From Saitoella complicata NRRL Y-17804 (Eukaryota > Ascomycota > Saitoellomycetes > Saitoellales > Saitoellaceae): DNA of 64,000 nucleotides. This document shows positions 22,701 through 32,860 of the stretch, piece by piece (position 1 is the stretch's first letter; each line of letters starts with the position of its first letter). The notes under the pieces are model-generated. The model was not told where the DNA came from, made no database searches, and saw nothing but the letters and a program-made list of their open reading frames with translations. The stretch is taken from NCBI RefSeq assembly GCF_001661265.1, contig NW_017566992.1:62001-126000 (forward strand). Direction: 5' to 3'. The position numbers were made by a program, and so were the translations under genes.

Positions 22701-24185
22701 GATCTGCTGACAAGACATCCCGAGCTCGCTACGGAAGCTGAAAAGCGGAAGGAGGAAAGCACCACTTCGCTGTTGACTGGCAACTTCGTTGAAGAGTCAT
22801 CTTTGCCGTCACCTTCACCGAGCTTCGGTTCATACATGTCCCCGCCAAACTCATTCACAGGGCGCAGAGGTTCGGAGATGAAGTTGCGGAACAGGCGGAA
22901 GTCGTCGCACAAAGGCACACCCGGCTCCGCTGGACCAAGTCCTGAGATGAGACCGGTGAACAAGAGCGATGACTTGATGTTCGAGATGGATGAAGAGGAT
23001 ATTGGACCTTCTGTGGCTACTACACGGCGGCCTTCTGTACAGCCAGATAATGTCTGGCGTGATGCGAAGGGAAAGCCGGTGGCGGGTGACAATGACATGA
23101 TTTCGCCGACTTCTGAAGTTCCGGACAGGTTCTCCTCGCTGTCAATCAGCGCACCGAAAAATAATGGAAAGACGTTCGAGCGCGAAGGACCTGTATGGGG
23201 TTCGATGACGACACCGCAGAAGGATAAGACTGATCTCAGGACCATCCTGGTATCATCCGAACGCAAACAGTCGACTCCGGCAGTGCCCTCCCCCTCCTCA
23301 TCCTCTGTTTCCGTCCCGAAGATGTCACAAAAGGAGCGAAAGAAACAAGCTCAGGCAGGTCTGGTGGCACAGATGGCTGCTACTCAAGTCGAGGTCCCGA
23401 AGCCGTGGGAAAGTCCTGCAGCGAAGCCGACGTGGAGTATGCCGCCGCCTACGCCTTCAACGCCGATGAACACGATGAGGGATATCATGGCGAGTGAGGG
23501 TGTACGCAGGTCTCCGAGCCCGGCTTTGAGTCCTGCTACGGTTCAGCCTCCGAGTGTTGGCGGGGCACCTTCGCCTTTGGGTAGTTTGCCGAATGGTCGC
23601 TCCGTGTCGTCGCCGGCGATGCCCCAGCTTACGCCGGCGCGAGCACGATCGTCACCAGTTGTTCAGCCGGCACCTTCCCCGCAATTGATGCGTGCGCAGA
23701 CTGTGCAGCAACCGTCGACGTCGCGGCCCTCCTTACAGCCCCAACAACCCCGGTCTGTGTCTTTCTCGACTCCTTCATCCAGCTCAAGGCCCACGAAGCT
23801 TCAGCCTCAGTCCATTCAGTTCCAGCCGAAGCCCAAACAGCTTTCCACCTTTTCTCTGTCGGAGATCATTGAGCAACAGCAATTTGAGCAAGACTACATC
23901 AAGGGTAAAGTAGAAAAGAGAAGCTTAAAGGAGATTCAAGAAGAAGAGGCCTTCAATGCATGGTGGGCAGCTGAATCTGCACGAGTGCAAGCTGCGGAGG
24001 ACGCGGATCTGGCAGCTGCTTTGGCCATTGCCCAAGGTAGTGGACCGAGGGATGGTGGTGGGAAAGGAAAGGGCAAGGGGAGGGGTGGAGGAAGAGGCGG
24101 AGGTAGGGGTGGACGAGGCGGCGGCTCTAATAGAGGGAGGTCGAGGAGTGATGGGGTTGTTACGGCCGGAGGGAGTGGGCAGTAG
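19776..24185 (+). CDS. ankyrin-RCC1-BTB protein, IBtk-like
   Basis: 1469 aa, intronless. Order of parts: two or more ankyrin repeats (GRTVLHLAAS and GWTALHRALYSG, residues about 55-130); an RCC1 beta-propeller (repeated WGxN...LG, for example TWGSNRYGQLGYA and TWGRNEGQLGYP, about 165-560); BTB/POZ 1 (VHAHQVVLAARSPALRDLL, about 645-740); BTB/POZ 2 (CHSVIMCARSPFFAAMYG, about 784-870); a long disordered Ser/Pro-rich region; then SLKEIQEEEAFNAWW and an RGG-like Gly-rich end. This is the architecture of inhibitor-of-Bruton-kinase proteins, which in animals are Cul3 substrate adaptors. A ubiquitin-ligase adaptor role here is inference; the terminal RGG tail suggests RNA or phase-separation contacts. 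Confidence 0.85.
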   Translation: MTSTPTALFHAFYARDADAFRSLLSAEGRMGTAIAPSVAKLRSKKSEADIVNRRDGQGRTVLHLAASTAGSVEYLKALIESPSIDPTMQDGESGWTALHRALYSGNVDAARFILRHHSWRDLIRVKDNEGNTAFDVLNSTVAGTNPYTYPLGASRYLGEGLQGTEVLTWGTNANHTLGFADGDDRAYPERVVLTPQSSENLPAIRKFRTPKIRSVEISKLHTAILTTDNESNLYICGFGNGGRLGLGSGNRTQFTPKQVRGIPAVASVALGLDHTIAVTQSGDIYTWGSNRYGQLGYALEPSPDARKDEEPVQTTPKRILVPFKRERVYGCAASRIHSAAWTEMGLWTWGRNEGQLGYPKDKDESSAMVPRRVSSLPTSGRIRQLIAIDRATVCLLDNGEVWVYANYAYFRWSTNDWNKGFTDRFGDTAIFRPTQHISEENSNAVVKITAGNNMVCAVTAGGDIWGMEVPSPGDGGKPGRNVRQQKIWSMHKRHMAARDVAVGQDGTIVLCTESGSVWTRVARRGGAKGGKDWKFSRVGGVQRVVEIRASSNGSFAAIRADVEPGTIQIDAETLGDDMLRLLSWGPGLFPDEEEDEKHPDNRSEVAGSDVDIEEDDRQPKWWANALELLSKPEFEDEWDAGVGDGDVVFVVGEKEVHAHQVVLAARSPALRDLLLENGKVNGVKVDRSDSRKVRLVLDEELAHLRALVILLHYVYTGTLLTVWNSVKALPPHIAQTKQNVKQLAIAFKLKALSSALASPFHQLPKPTLSEDFIDLLENKTFKPCGDLRICLKDTEVLCHSVIMCARSPFFAAMYGAGAEWLTERRDDRGEVNVDMKHISWRVFELVLQCIYGDAGVEIFDEIETETLDDFLDFVVEVIAVASELLMEKLKEVCEVALRRYVSTRTVGNILADADVYAADRLKDTSLQYTCLNAEAMLEARLLDEWDDEIVEELQEQLKEMQLARMPVTKGERQLKDLLTRHPELATEAEKRKEESTTSLLTGNFVEESSLPSPSPSFGSYMSPPNSFTGRRGSEMKLRNRRKSSHKGTPGSAGPSPEMRPVNKSDDLMFEMDEEDIGPSVATTRRPSVQPDNVWRDAKGKPVAGDNDMISPTSEVPDRFSSLSISAPKNNGKTFEREGPVWGSMTTPQKDKTDLRTILVSSERKQSTPAVPSPSSSSVSVPKMSQKERKKQAQAGLVAQMAATQVEVPKPWESPAAKPTWSMPPPTPSTPMNTMRDIMASEGVRRSPSPALSPATVQPPSVGGAPSPLGSLPNGRSVSSPAMPQLTPARARSSPVVQPAPSPQLMRAQTVQQPSTSRPSLQPQQPRSVSFSTPSSSSRPTKLQPQSIQFQPKPKQLSTFSLSEIIEQQQFEQDYIKGKVEKRSLKEIQEEEAFNAWWAAESARVQAAEDADLAAALAIAQGSGPRDGGGKGKGKGRGGGRGGGRGGRGGGSNRGRSRSDGVVTAGGSGQ

Positions 24186-24478
24186 AGGCTTAGCTGGGCT
24201 ATATATCTTGATGGGCTTGCAATTGCCTTAATACGAACGGCGATATATTGATAATCCCATTCAGCTGAGGCACTTCAGAGCAACCCACTGAGCGTACGGC
24301 GGTAACCTTGGTTTCATAGCACAGACCTGCACGGTGATGCACCTGGCCAGATGGAGGCAATTCAAAACATTTGTACGCGGAAGCAGAAAACCAACCAACG
24401 ACAGCAACAACCAGCCCTCCGTCCTCGCCCTTCCGTCGATCAGCCTGTCCTTTCAGCAGCATACACCCGGGGCAAATC

Positions 24479-24911
24479 ATGTCGTTCACGCCAACTCGCC
24501 CGAACGACGATATTCCAGTCTTTGGTTCTGTCAGTCCGCTAAAACCTGTCTTCAAACTTCCACCTGGATACACTCCTCCTCAACCGCAGAAGACAGCTGC
24601 TCAAAAGCCGCCTGCATCGGATTTGAGAAAGGTCGCTCTTGCTGGGGCTTCGACGGCGCGGGAGGTGGATGGATCTGGGTTTAGGGATCCACAAAAATCC
24701 TCTCAACCGCCTCATCATCAGCTGCAGAGACATAATGGAGGACATCAGCAGGGGCAGAGTAAGCATGATAAAGCAGCCCAGCTCCTGGGGCAGCCATCAA
24801 GGCCGAGTTACCGTCCTCCTCAGCAGGGCCATCAACAGAGACCGCACCACCAGCAACAATATCACCAGAAGCCGCAAAACCACCAAATTTTAGGCAGGTT
24901 CTGGTATTGAG

Positions 24912-24980
<69 letters not shown>

Positions 24981-27385
24981 TTTGGTGGTGATGCACCTTT
25001 TTCGACAAGTTGAATGCACAAAAAGCTAAGGCGGAGAGGAAGCAGAACCTGCCTCCAGTGGAGGAGAAGAGAATTGAGCGAGTTATCCAAGGCCCATACA
25101 GACCTACCGCAACCAACATGGACGACGATATATTCGGCCCTATGCCCGTGAATGCACCTCAATGGCAACAAGCAAAGCATGCAGTACAGCAAGTGAGGGA
25201 TGTGAGCCGTCCTAACCCTCCTCCACAGGGCCCACCGAGGACTGTTCAGCCCCCTGGGCCGAGTGTTATGGCCACGCCGTTCAAGACTCCTGGCCGGAGC
25301 TTGCTCCCGCCTACGACGGCACGCAAGACCCAGGTTGGTGCTACGCCGTTTGGTGTACCCAGGAACAGATCACCACAGCGTACACTCCCACCACCAAAAT
25401 TCGCTGGTTGGGATGATCGGCATACAGTAGTCCAGGGTTCGTCGGCTAGTGAGCCAACCGTCTACCTGGACCCCGCGAAAACACAGGAGTCAATCAGGAA
25501 TCTGCTGGAGGGTACGTTCGTGGGAACGAGTGATGAGATTGAGGAAGAGGAGACGGATGCGGGTGGGTATATCGAGGGTTTGGTCGGTGTAAGGTTGATG
25601 AGTCATCAAGTTAAGGGATTGGCGTGGTTACAGTCCAGGGAGAAGGGAGGGAAGGGGAAGAAGTATGGTGGGATGTTGGCTGATGACATGGGTCTTGGGA
25701 AAACTGTGCAGACACTGGCGCTGGTGACCTCGAATCAACGCCCAAAGTCGGATAAGTATGAGGATAATGAGGTGAAGGGGACGCTTGTCATTGCTCCACT
25801 GGCGCTGATCAGGCAGTGGGAAAGCGAAGTCAAGAAGAAGACGAAGCTAAGCGTTTACGTCCATCACGGCCCCAATCGCGTCAAGGAGTGGCAACATCTA
25901 AAAAAGTACGACGTCGTCATCACAACCTACCAAGTCATCGTCTCCGAATGGCCAGACGGCGGAAAAGCCGACGGAGTCTTCGGGGTGAAGTGGTGGCGCG
26001 TCGTTCTTGACGAAGCACAGACAATCAAGAATAAAACCTCGAAGAGTGCGCAAGGTTGCTGCGCGCTGAGAGCGGTTAATCGGTGGTGTCTTACGGGAAC
26101 TCCGTTGCAGAATACGGTGGATGAGTTGTATTCGTTGTTGAAGTTTTTGAGGATTGAGCCGCTTTGTGATTGGGCTGAGTGGAAGGATCAGATTGCTAGG
26201 CCGATTAAGGAGGGGAAGGGAGGGATCGCGATGAAGCGGATTCAGGTTATTCTCAAGGCTTGTATGTTGAGGCGAACGAAGGAGGTCCTCACAAAAGCTG
26301 CTGGGGAAAACTCAATGCTCAAATTACCGAAAAGGAGGGTCAAGTACGTCGTCTGCGATTTCGGAGCGGAGGAGAGAGCGTTCTATGAGCGCCTCGAGCA
26401 ACGAACCGACAAGACATTGAGCAAGATGTCAAAGAACGGTGAGATGGGGAAGAATTACACAAATATTCTGTGTTTGCTGTTGAGGCTGCGTCAAGCATGT
26501 AACCACCCCGATTTGGTACAGAAGAGCTTGAAGAACGATAAGGAGGCGTTGAGTTTGAGTTCGCAGGGGAGTAAGCCCATTGTGGAGGATAAGGCTGCGG
26601 ACGAGCTTGCTGATTTGTTTGGTGGGATCTCGGTTGGTGGAACGGAAGCGTTGAAGAGGTGTGAGGTCTGTTTCATCGAGTTGTCGAGGGAGGAGACGAA
26701 GAGTGGGTGTGTTCGTTGCAAAGAGTGTGACGCGGACGTCCATGCTCGCATCCTCTCCGCACCCTTGTCGAACGAGCCTTCGTATGCGGAGCTGGTCATG
26801 AGTACGAAGATTCGACGAATGATGAGGATTCTGCGAGATGAGGAGGAGGGGGAGGATGAGGACGATGAGATTGTTGCAGGACCGGTGAGGAAGACGATTA
26901 TTTTCTCGCAGTTCACGACCATGTTGGATTTGGTTGAGCCGTTTTTGAAGGCGGAGAAGATTGGATTTTCGAGGTATGATGGATCGATGCCGAATCACCT
27001 TCGCGAGCAGAGTCTTGATCGTCTCAGAACGAATCCCAGCACCCAAGTCCTCCTCTGCAGTTTAAAGTGTGGAGCGCTCGGATTGAACTTGACAGCGGCA
27101 AGCCGCGTGATTCTGTTGGACGTTTGGTGGAACCCCGCAATCGAAGAACAATCCATCGATCGCGTCCACCGCATTGGACAAACCCGCAACGTCATCGTCC
27201 ACAAACTCACAATCCGCAACACAGTCGAAGAGCGTATCGTGATGCTCCAGGACAAGAAGCGTGAGATGAGCAGGAGTGCGCTTGGGGATGGACCGAAGGG
27301 GGCGAAGGTTAATGCGAATAAATTGAGTATGACGGATATTCTGTATTTGTTTAAGAGGGAGAGTGAGGTTTTGGATGATAATTAG
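24479..27385 (+). CDS. SNF2-family ATPase, Rad5/Rad16/Uls1-like, with one N-terminal intron
   Basis: DNA-translocating ATPase. Exon 1 starts at ATG 24479 (MSFTPTRPNDDIPVF) and is Gln/His/Pro-rich. It must splice over a stop and a (CTG)21 tract into the frame open from 25010. The junction is uncertain: donor GTATTG at 24904 or GTTCTG at 24898 with acceptor AG at 25037-25038 keeps frame; the better-looking acceptor at 25009 needs a different donor. Helicase motifs: ADDMGLGKTVQT (Walker A), VVLDEAQTIKN (DExQ-type box), LTGTPLQNTVDELYSLL, LLLRLRQACNHP, IIFSQFTTMLDL and DRVHRIGQTRNV. Between the lobes lies a Cys cluster (CEVC...CVRCKEC, about 26660-26730) where related proteins have a RING or zinc finger; it looks reduced. 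Likely nuclear DNA repair or SUMO-linked remodelling, but the exact orthologue is open. Confidence 0.85.
24916..24978 (+). repeat. (CTG)21 trinucleotide tract
   Basis: Twenty-one uninterrupted CTG units, preceded by TTG, inside the SNF2 gene. In the plus-strand frames it would read Leu, Cys or Ala and each frame meets stops nearby, so it most likely lies in the intron. The other strand would read poly-Gln, but no gene is supported there. Confidence 0.95.
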
Positions 27386-27875
27386 AGGGATGTTTGGGAT
27401 GTAGGGAGGGAGAGGTTGGGGTACGACTTCGACACAATGCATTGTTTTTGGCGTTTGGATGCATCTAGAGGATAATGGTCACTTCGTTCGTTAATGCCAG
27501 AGTTTCTATCTCTTTCCTTGTCTTACACGAACGATTCGGTACCTAAGCTCAGGGCTTCATGAAACATTTAATCGCTTTGCCCACATGTCTTTAAGCTTCG
27601 TCTGCCAACGCAGCTCATGATCAGACCTATAGCTACAGCAGCTGAGAACTGCCCACGGTACCTAATGTTCTTCGGAAAGCCGCCTTTGAACCCAGGCAAT
27701 ATCTGCCGAGCTCATATTACAGCATCTGACTTGCCGCTGCTTCCGTGTTCCACCAAATGCACCCCGCCGTCACAAGCGAGGAAACAGGCAGCCGAGATCA
27801 TGAGAGCACATGATCCATTGATCAACAATAAAAGGGACTGCTCAGCAGGTTCTTACTCGAGTAATACATACCAAA
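27386..27875. other. intergenic between SNF2 and dioxygenase genes
   Basis: Nothing recognised; serves as the 3' region of the SNF2 gene and the promoter of the oxygenase. Confidence 0.5.
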
Positions 27876-29192
27876 ATGCCGGGTGCTACAATCCCTCCCT
27901 TCCCTGACGACATCCCAACTCTCCCGCTCCTCCTCATCGAATGGAACAAACTCCTCCTTCCCCACGGGGACCACACCGGCGACGACGAAAGATCCCGTCT
28001 GTACCAAGCCTGTCATGACCTAGGCTTTTTTTACCTCAAGGGATTACCAGTCGATCCAGACCCTATGTTCGATCTGGCGGATCAGTTCTTCGCATGTTCG
28101 CAGGAGGAGAAGGATCGGTATGAGATGGGGACTGATGGGAGTATGGCAAACCGTCTATGTCGAAGAATGAAGCTGATGACGAATTTGACAGATTATTTTG
28201 GTTATAAGAAGTCTGGGGCGTATTTTGTTGATAAGCAAGGTTCGCCGGATCGTACAGAGTTCCTCAACGTATACCTGGACCCCGATATAGTTCTCGCCTT
28301 GAAGGGTGCGGGCTGACACACAGGAATAGATTTCCAAAGACAATATCTTCTGCTCGGGGTCTGTTTCGCGTGAGGAACCACGAGCTGTGGAAGGGCATCG
28401 CCGATCCGTGAAGACGTTTATGGAAGGGTGTCATTCAGTTGCACGCGAGGTCCTTAAGGTGTTGAGTCAGCAGTTGCAGCTGAAAGAGAACTACCTGCTG
28501 GATCTACACAAGTTTGATGAAGCTAGTGGGGATCAGGTAAGGCTCACGCATTCGTTGGCTCCAGTGGATGATGACGCCTCTTCTGCACCGAATGTCGGAG
28601 CGCACAGTATGTCAAAGGTTCGTCAGCTCTGCTTAAACCAGCTAACAAGAGTGTGCAGCTGACTTTGGATCCGTAACTGTCCTCTTCAACCGCCTCGGTG
28701 GTCTCCAAGTTCTCACGCCAAAAGCAGGTGAATGGAAATATGTGAAACCACTTCCCGGCCACGCCATCATCAACCTAGGCGATGCCCTAGTCAAAATGAC
28801 AGGTAACTTACGCTTCTGTCCTCTCCTCTCCTTGCACTAACTTTACCAAGGAAACCTCCTCCGGTCCAACATCCACCGCGTCGTCCCCCCACCCGGCCCC
28901 CAACGCTCCTCCAACCGCGAATCTATCGTTTATTTCTGCCGTCCCAATAATCACATTCGACTCGCTCCCATTCCCTCTCCGCTGGTAGCTACAGAACCAA
29001 GGGATACGAAGAGGGTGGATGAGTATCCGACGAGTGAGGAGTGGATTAAGGAGAGGGTTACGAGTAGGTTGCAGAAGAGTTATAAGGTACATATAGCAAC
29101 ATCAGGGAGGTGAAGGGATGACTAATTGGGTGCTATAGGGTGAGGAGTCGTATGAGATGACGAAGGGGACTTCAACAGATTTCAAGTGGTGA
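27876..29192 (+). CDS. 2-oxoglutarate/Fe(II)-dependent oxygenase, six exons
   Basis: Isopenicillin-N-synthase-like dioxygenase. Exons 27876-28140, 28192-28268, 28330-28606, 28659-28802, 28851-29086 and 29139-29192; all introns are 48-61 nt and GT...AG, and the joined frame gives 350 aa. Motifs: N-terminal domain LYQACHDLGFFYLKG, SKDNIF, the iron ligands HTD (split by intron 3, in GAH|TDFGSV) and the distal His in LLRSNIHRVVPPPG, and the 2-oxoglutarate Arg in SSNRESIVYF. Fungal members act on secondary metabolites, gibberellin-like compounds or unknown substrates; no biosynthetic neighbours are present, so the substrate is unknown. The product is complete. Confidence 0.9.
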
Positions 29193-29389
29193 GAAGGTCG
29201 GAGGAGGGTAGTGGATGCACGTGCACATAGGATTTATGACCTTATGTCGCTCGCTGATGATGACATCGAGAATTTATCCTACCATACAAACCGTTTACCG
29301 AGTCCAGATCACTTGTTCCGGTTCACCGTAAGGCCCGTTTACTTTCGAAGGGATTCGGCCCGCTACCGCCTAGCGCTTCGTGCGTTATG

Positions 29390-31540
29390 CGTTTCTGACA
29401 CGAGACCTGCCGGAACCCAACAAGCATGAACTAACGCCAACTGTCCCCACCGACACGAGAGCGGTGGGGAGACCGTGGAGGACAGCATGGCGGACGACGA
29501 AGCGCAGCAAGACCTCTGCACCTGAATGGCCATTGCCTCCTTCAGACCGCAACATCCCTGCCGTTCGAAGGACCTCGCTCTACTTACTTCGCCAATATCT
29601 GCCTCGTGATGATGCAGCGGCCGCTCGCCAAATAGAGAAAGAGTTTAACAGGATTTTAGACGCGGAAAGAATTCAGTTGAGGGCCCTCAAGGCAAGCAGG
29701 AATCCGGTGGACCATAGTTCAGAGCAGCGCCGACTCCTCCTGCTACCCAAGATGCAGAAGTTACCGGGGATCGAGTCGAGAAACGGAGGATGACAGACCT
29801 TGAGAGGGAGAATGAGGCTCTAAAGGAACAAGTAACTGCCTTGAAGAATGCCCTTCGACGTACCTAGGGAGTTGTGAATCGCGGATCTGTACGTTGTAGC
29901 TTGTGATCCGTGGGCGAGTCGATTATGTGGTCAGGCTACTCGTTTATCCCTTTTGTACTAATATTGATAAGAGAACAAGTTAAATGAAAGTTCTTGGCTA
30001 TGTATTTCACTGCGTTCATATGTAGCTTTGAAGCTCCCACTGGCTTGCTCTGCTCCCGGTGATGCAAAATTTCTTCGCACGACTCCAGGAAAGCACTTCA
30101 CGAAAGAGCGTAGACAATCCCCTACTTCTGACGCCTTTCCAATTGTGACATCCATCAAAAGCTTGAACTTGGCTGGGTGTTTTGATACTCAATGTTTAGG
30201 TTGGGCTGAACATCCAAAAGCTGTAAATGTCACTTTCGAGGAGATCGATGGTTGTACTATATGAACGATTGATGATGCAAAGCCTCCCGCTACTCCCCCT
30301 CCACTCGATGAGACTTTCGACAAGTACATCGAATTGGCTTTGAAGGATGATCCCCACAATGAGCCTAACCAATTCAAGATAAAACTGATAGTACAACGTC
30401 TATTTCCGGGCGCCGGAATCGATGCTAAATACATTCGTGAGAGGATACGAGCAACAATGAAGGAGCGGGACCCGGATTGGACACCATCGCCAAGAGTCGT
30501 CGAACCCAAGCCGTACAAGGCAGTGGAGCTCACTCTCCACGAAGCAGTGGATATCGATCACGTCAACAAAGAGTTGGACAACCTGGTCGACGCAGCCTTC
30601 CGATTCCAACATGAAAAAGTACTAACTGCCTCTCACCTGCTCCGAGCGTTGAATGTTTTGTGTCCGGACTGCGGTTACACTGTCGATCATGTGGTGAAAA
30701 GGGTCTGGACGCGGCGTTACGAATTGGCTGGGAAGGACTCCAGTTTGAAAGTTAACGTCCGCCGCCGGCGTATAAGACGTGACAATTCACGCACCGCCAT
30801 TACGTTTTGTTTCAAGGAGAACCTCCTGCAACCGAGGAGGAGAGGAGAGGAGTGCGTCTGCCAAGCATCACTAGGGTCCTAAGAGACATGAGCAGAAAAA
30901 CCAGCAGATCATGCACTCCAGAACAGTCAACATCGCCTTCAATCGACCTGCCTTTACGTCATCCCGAGCAAGTCTTCACAGAACCCGATTCTCCTGCTCA
31001 ATCTGCTCCAGCGGATTATAGCGTGAGATCAGAACTTGCAATTGCACAGAGCGATTACACGTCCGAGGAAGAAGAAGCAAGTTATATGATGCAACGCAAG
31101 CCAGTCGTGCATGACCTGAGGCAGGATGGCTTGGTGATCCCGGACCCAATTTTCGACGCTTATCTCCAAATCGCACTCAAGCAAGATGAGGAACGAAACT
31201 AAACGAGCAGCTTAAGAAGGGTCGCAATCGACCCGACCCAACAGCATCCGAATCATCAAGTCACAGTCCTCTCAGCCTAGGCGGAAACCTTATAGACGCA
31301 CGAGGACAGTCGCGTAAACACCGGTACCATCCAGCACACACGCCTCCGACATCCCAAGATCTCGCAAACGCACGCATTCAGAAATCTTCGCGGAGAGTTC
31401 AGCTTGTCCACCCGCCAGAGTTCAGGACATTCACGAACGCGCAGCAAGAGACGCAACCTACCGAGGGTAGTGATTCTTATTCATACGAGCCCGATAGGGG
31501 GAGGTTCGCAGGGCGGAGGGCAAGGTATCAGGGATGGTGA
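29390..31540 (+). pseudogene. decayed, unrecognised protein-coding block(s)
   Basis: Protein-like sequence with biased, plausible composition runs along the plus strand but changes frame or stops about four times. Readable pieces include EWPLPPSDRNIPAVRRTSLY with a coiled-coil end (LERENEALKEQVTALKNAL, to about 29866), then a second block from about 30030. That block has DKYIELALKDDPHNEPNQFK, a helical part (VNKELDNLVDAAFRFQHEKV), an acidic Ser-rich part (SDYTSEEEEASYMM) and an Arg-rich end RFAGRRARYQGW. I recognise no domain and no transposase, reverse transcriptase or terminal repeats. It may be one or two dead genes; a live gene with sequencing errors is the alternative. Confidence 0.45.
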
Positions 31541-31768
31541 GTGTCATATTCAAAAAAGTAATGAGCATATAGAGAGGAGCAACATGAGAGCATAATAGTG
31601 AAATTGTAAAACGCATGAGCATATGAAGGATTGCCGGTTGAAGTCACTGCATATATTCGTTGTCGATTGTACCCAAGGGGAAGATATCATAGAAATACAT
31701 TTTCATTCATACTGACACATAAGCCATATGCCCTCAGGATATCCCTATCATACACCCCATATATGACT

Positions 31769-32860
31769 TTACTCCTTTCCAAAAACCTCCTCAAAGTCGG
31801 TCAAAACCAACCTATACCTAACATTATCGTTCGTCTTAAGCCTCGTAACCGCCTCCCCACAGCCCTCCTCGCTGACCTTAACCCTCTGCACCCACGTCTT
31901 AACACCCTTCCTCACCGCCAAATCCAACATCTCCAAACACTCCTTCTTGGATCCGATATGGGAACCACCGATATGGGCCGCGTTCGACATGAGATCCATT
32001 GCGTTGAATTGGGGGAGATCTTGGTCGGGGAGACCGAGGTTTGTGTAGAAGCCGTCGACGGTGAGGAGGGAGAGGAGGGTTTGGAGGGGGATGTGGGAGG
32101 AGATGTCGATGGTTGACAAAATGACGTCAAGCTCCGGGATGCCCTCCTCCCACTTGTCCTTGGAGGTATCGACAAAGTGTGCAGCGCCCATCTTCTTCGC
32201 GTCCGCCTCCTTGGAGGGGGAGTGCGAGAATGCGTAGACCTCGGCACCGAGGGCAGATGCGAACATGACTCCGAAGTGGCCCAGACCACCGATACCGACG
32301 ATTCCGACCTTCTTGTTCTTGCACCCCTCGACGATACCGTGGCGAACGAGTGGGGAGTAGACGGTGAGTCCACCACACAACATGGGCGCAACAACTTCAG
32401 ACTCCAACTCCTTGGGGATGGGGAAGATGAACTGCTCGTGACCACGGACGTGGGAGGCGTATCCACCATAAGTCTTGGATCCGTCGTCGTATTTGGCGTT
32501 GTAAGTGTCGACCTGCTTAGCGCAGTAGTTCTCGTTGTCGGTTTTGCAGCGGTTACAGTCCATGCAAGACCAGATCTGTGCACCGGCACCGACGCGGTCA
32601 CCGACCTTGATGCTCTTCACCTTCTCTCCGACACGAATGGCAGTACCGACGATCTCGTGTCCGGGAACAACAGGGTAATCAGCTGCGCCCCAACCAGAGG
32701 TAATGGTGTGGACATCTGATCCGCAGACACCACAGTGGGAGACCTTGATGTCGACGTCGTAGGGGCCGAAAGGCTTGACGGTGTAAGAAGCCTTGCGGAA
32801 TTTGTTCCAGCCTTCGGCGGAGTCGACCATGAAGCCGGAGAATTGGTCTTGAGAGGACAT
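31769..32860 (-). CDS. zinc-dependent alcohol dehydrogenase, Adh6/Adh7 (cinnamyl-ADH) class
   Basis: 363 aa, intronless; start MSSQDQFSG. NADPH-dependent reduction of aldehydes to alcohols is the usual role of this class. Catalytic zinc ligands lie in HCGVCGSDVH and PGHEIVGT. The structural zinc cysteines are CMDCNRCKTDNENYC. The nucleotide-binding Rossmann motif is VGIVGIGGLGHFGV, and the following strand ends in SHSPSKEADAKK, typical of NADP-binding Adh6-like enzymes. The G/C-ending codon choice is strong, suggesting high expression. It faces a long gene-free region upstream. Confidence 0.93.
   Translation of the reverse strand: MSSQDQFSGFMVDSAEGWNKFRKASYTVKPFGPYDVDIKVSHCGVCGSDVHTITSGWGAADYPVVPGHEIVGTAIRVGEKVKSIKVGDRVGAGAQIWSCMDCNRCKTDNENYCAKQVDTYNAKYDDGSKTYGGYASHVRGHEQFIFPIPKELESEVVAPMLCGGLTVYSPLVRHGIVEGCKNKKVGIVGIGGLGHFGVMFASALGAEVYAFSHSPSKEADAKKMGAAHFVDTSKDKWEEGIPELDVILSTIDISSHIPLQTLLSLLTVDGFYTNLGLPDQDLPQFNAMDLMSNAAHIGGSHIGSKKECLEMLDLAVRKGVKTWVQRVKVSEEGCGEAVTRLKTNDNVRYRLVLTDFEEVFGKE

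Noticed and set aside
24681-25119. Minus-strand open frames with poly-Gln or poly-Ser from the CAG tract
   Set aside because: They are open because of the repeat and the bias of the opposite coding strand; no domain and no plausible start or splice structure.
27617-27907. 96-codon frame upstream of the oxygenase
   Set aside because: Overlaps the oxygenase start in a different frame and has no recognisable content.
28387-28662. Oxygenase exon read as a separate 91-aa gene
   Set aside because: It is exon 3 of the six-exon dioxygenase; the iron-ligand motif HTD is restored only by splicing.
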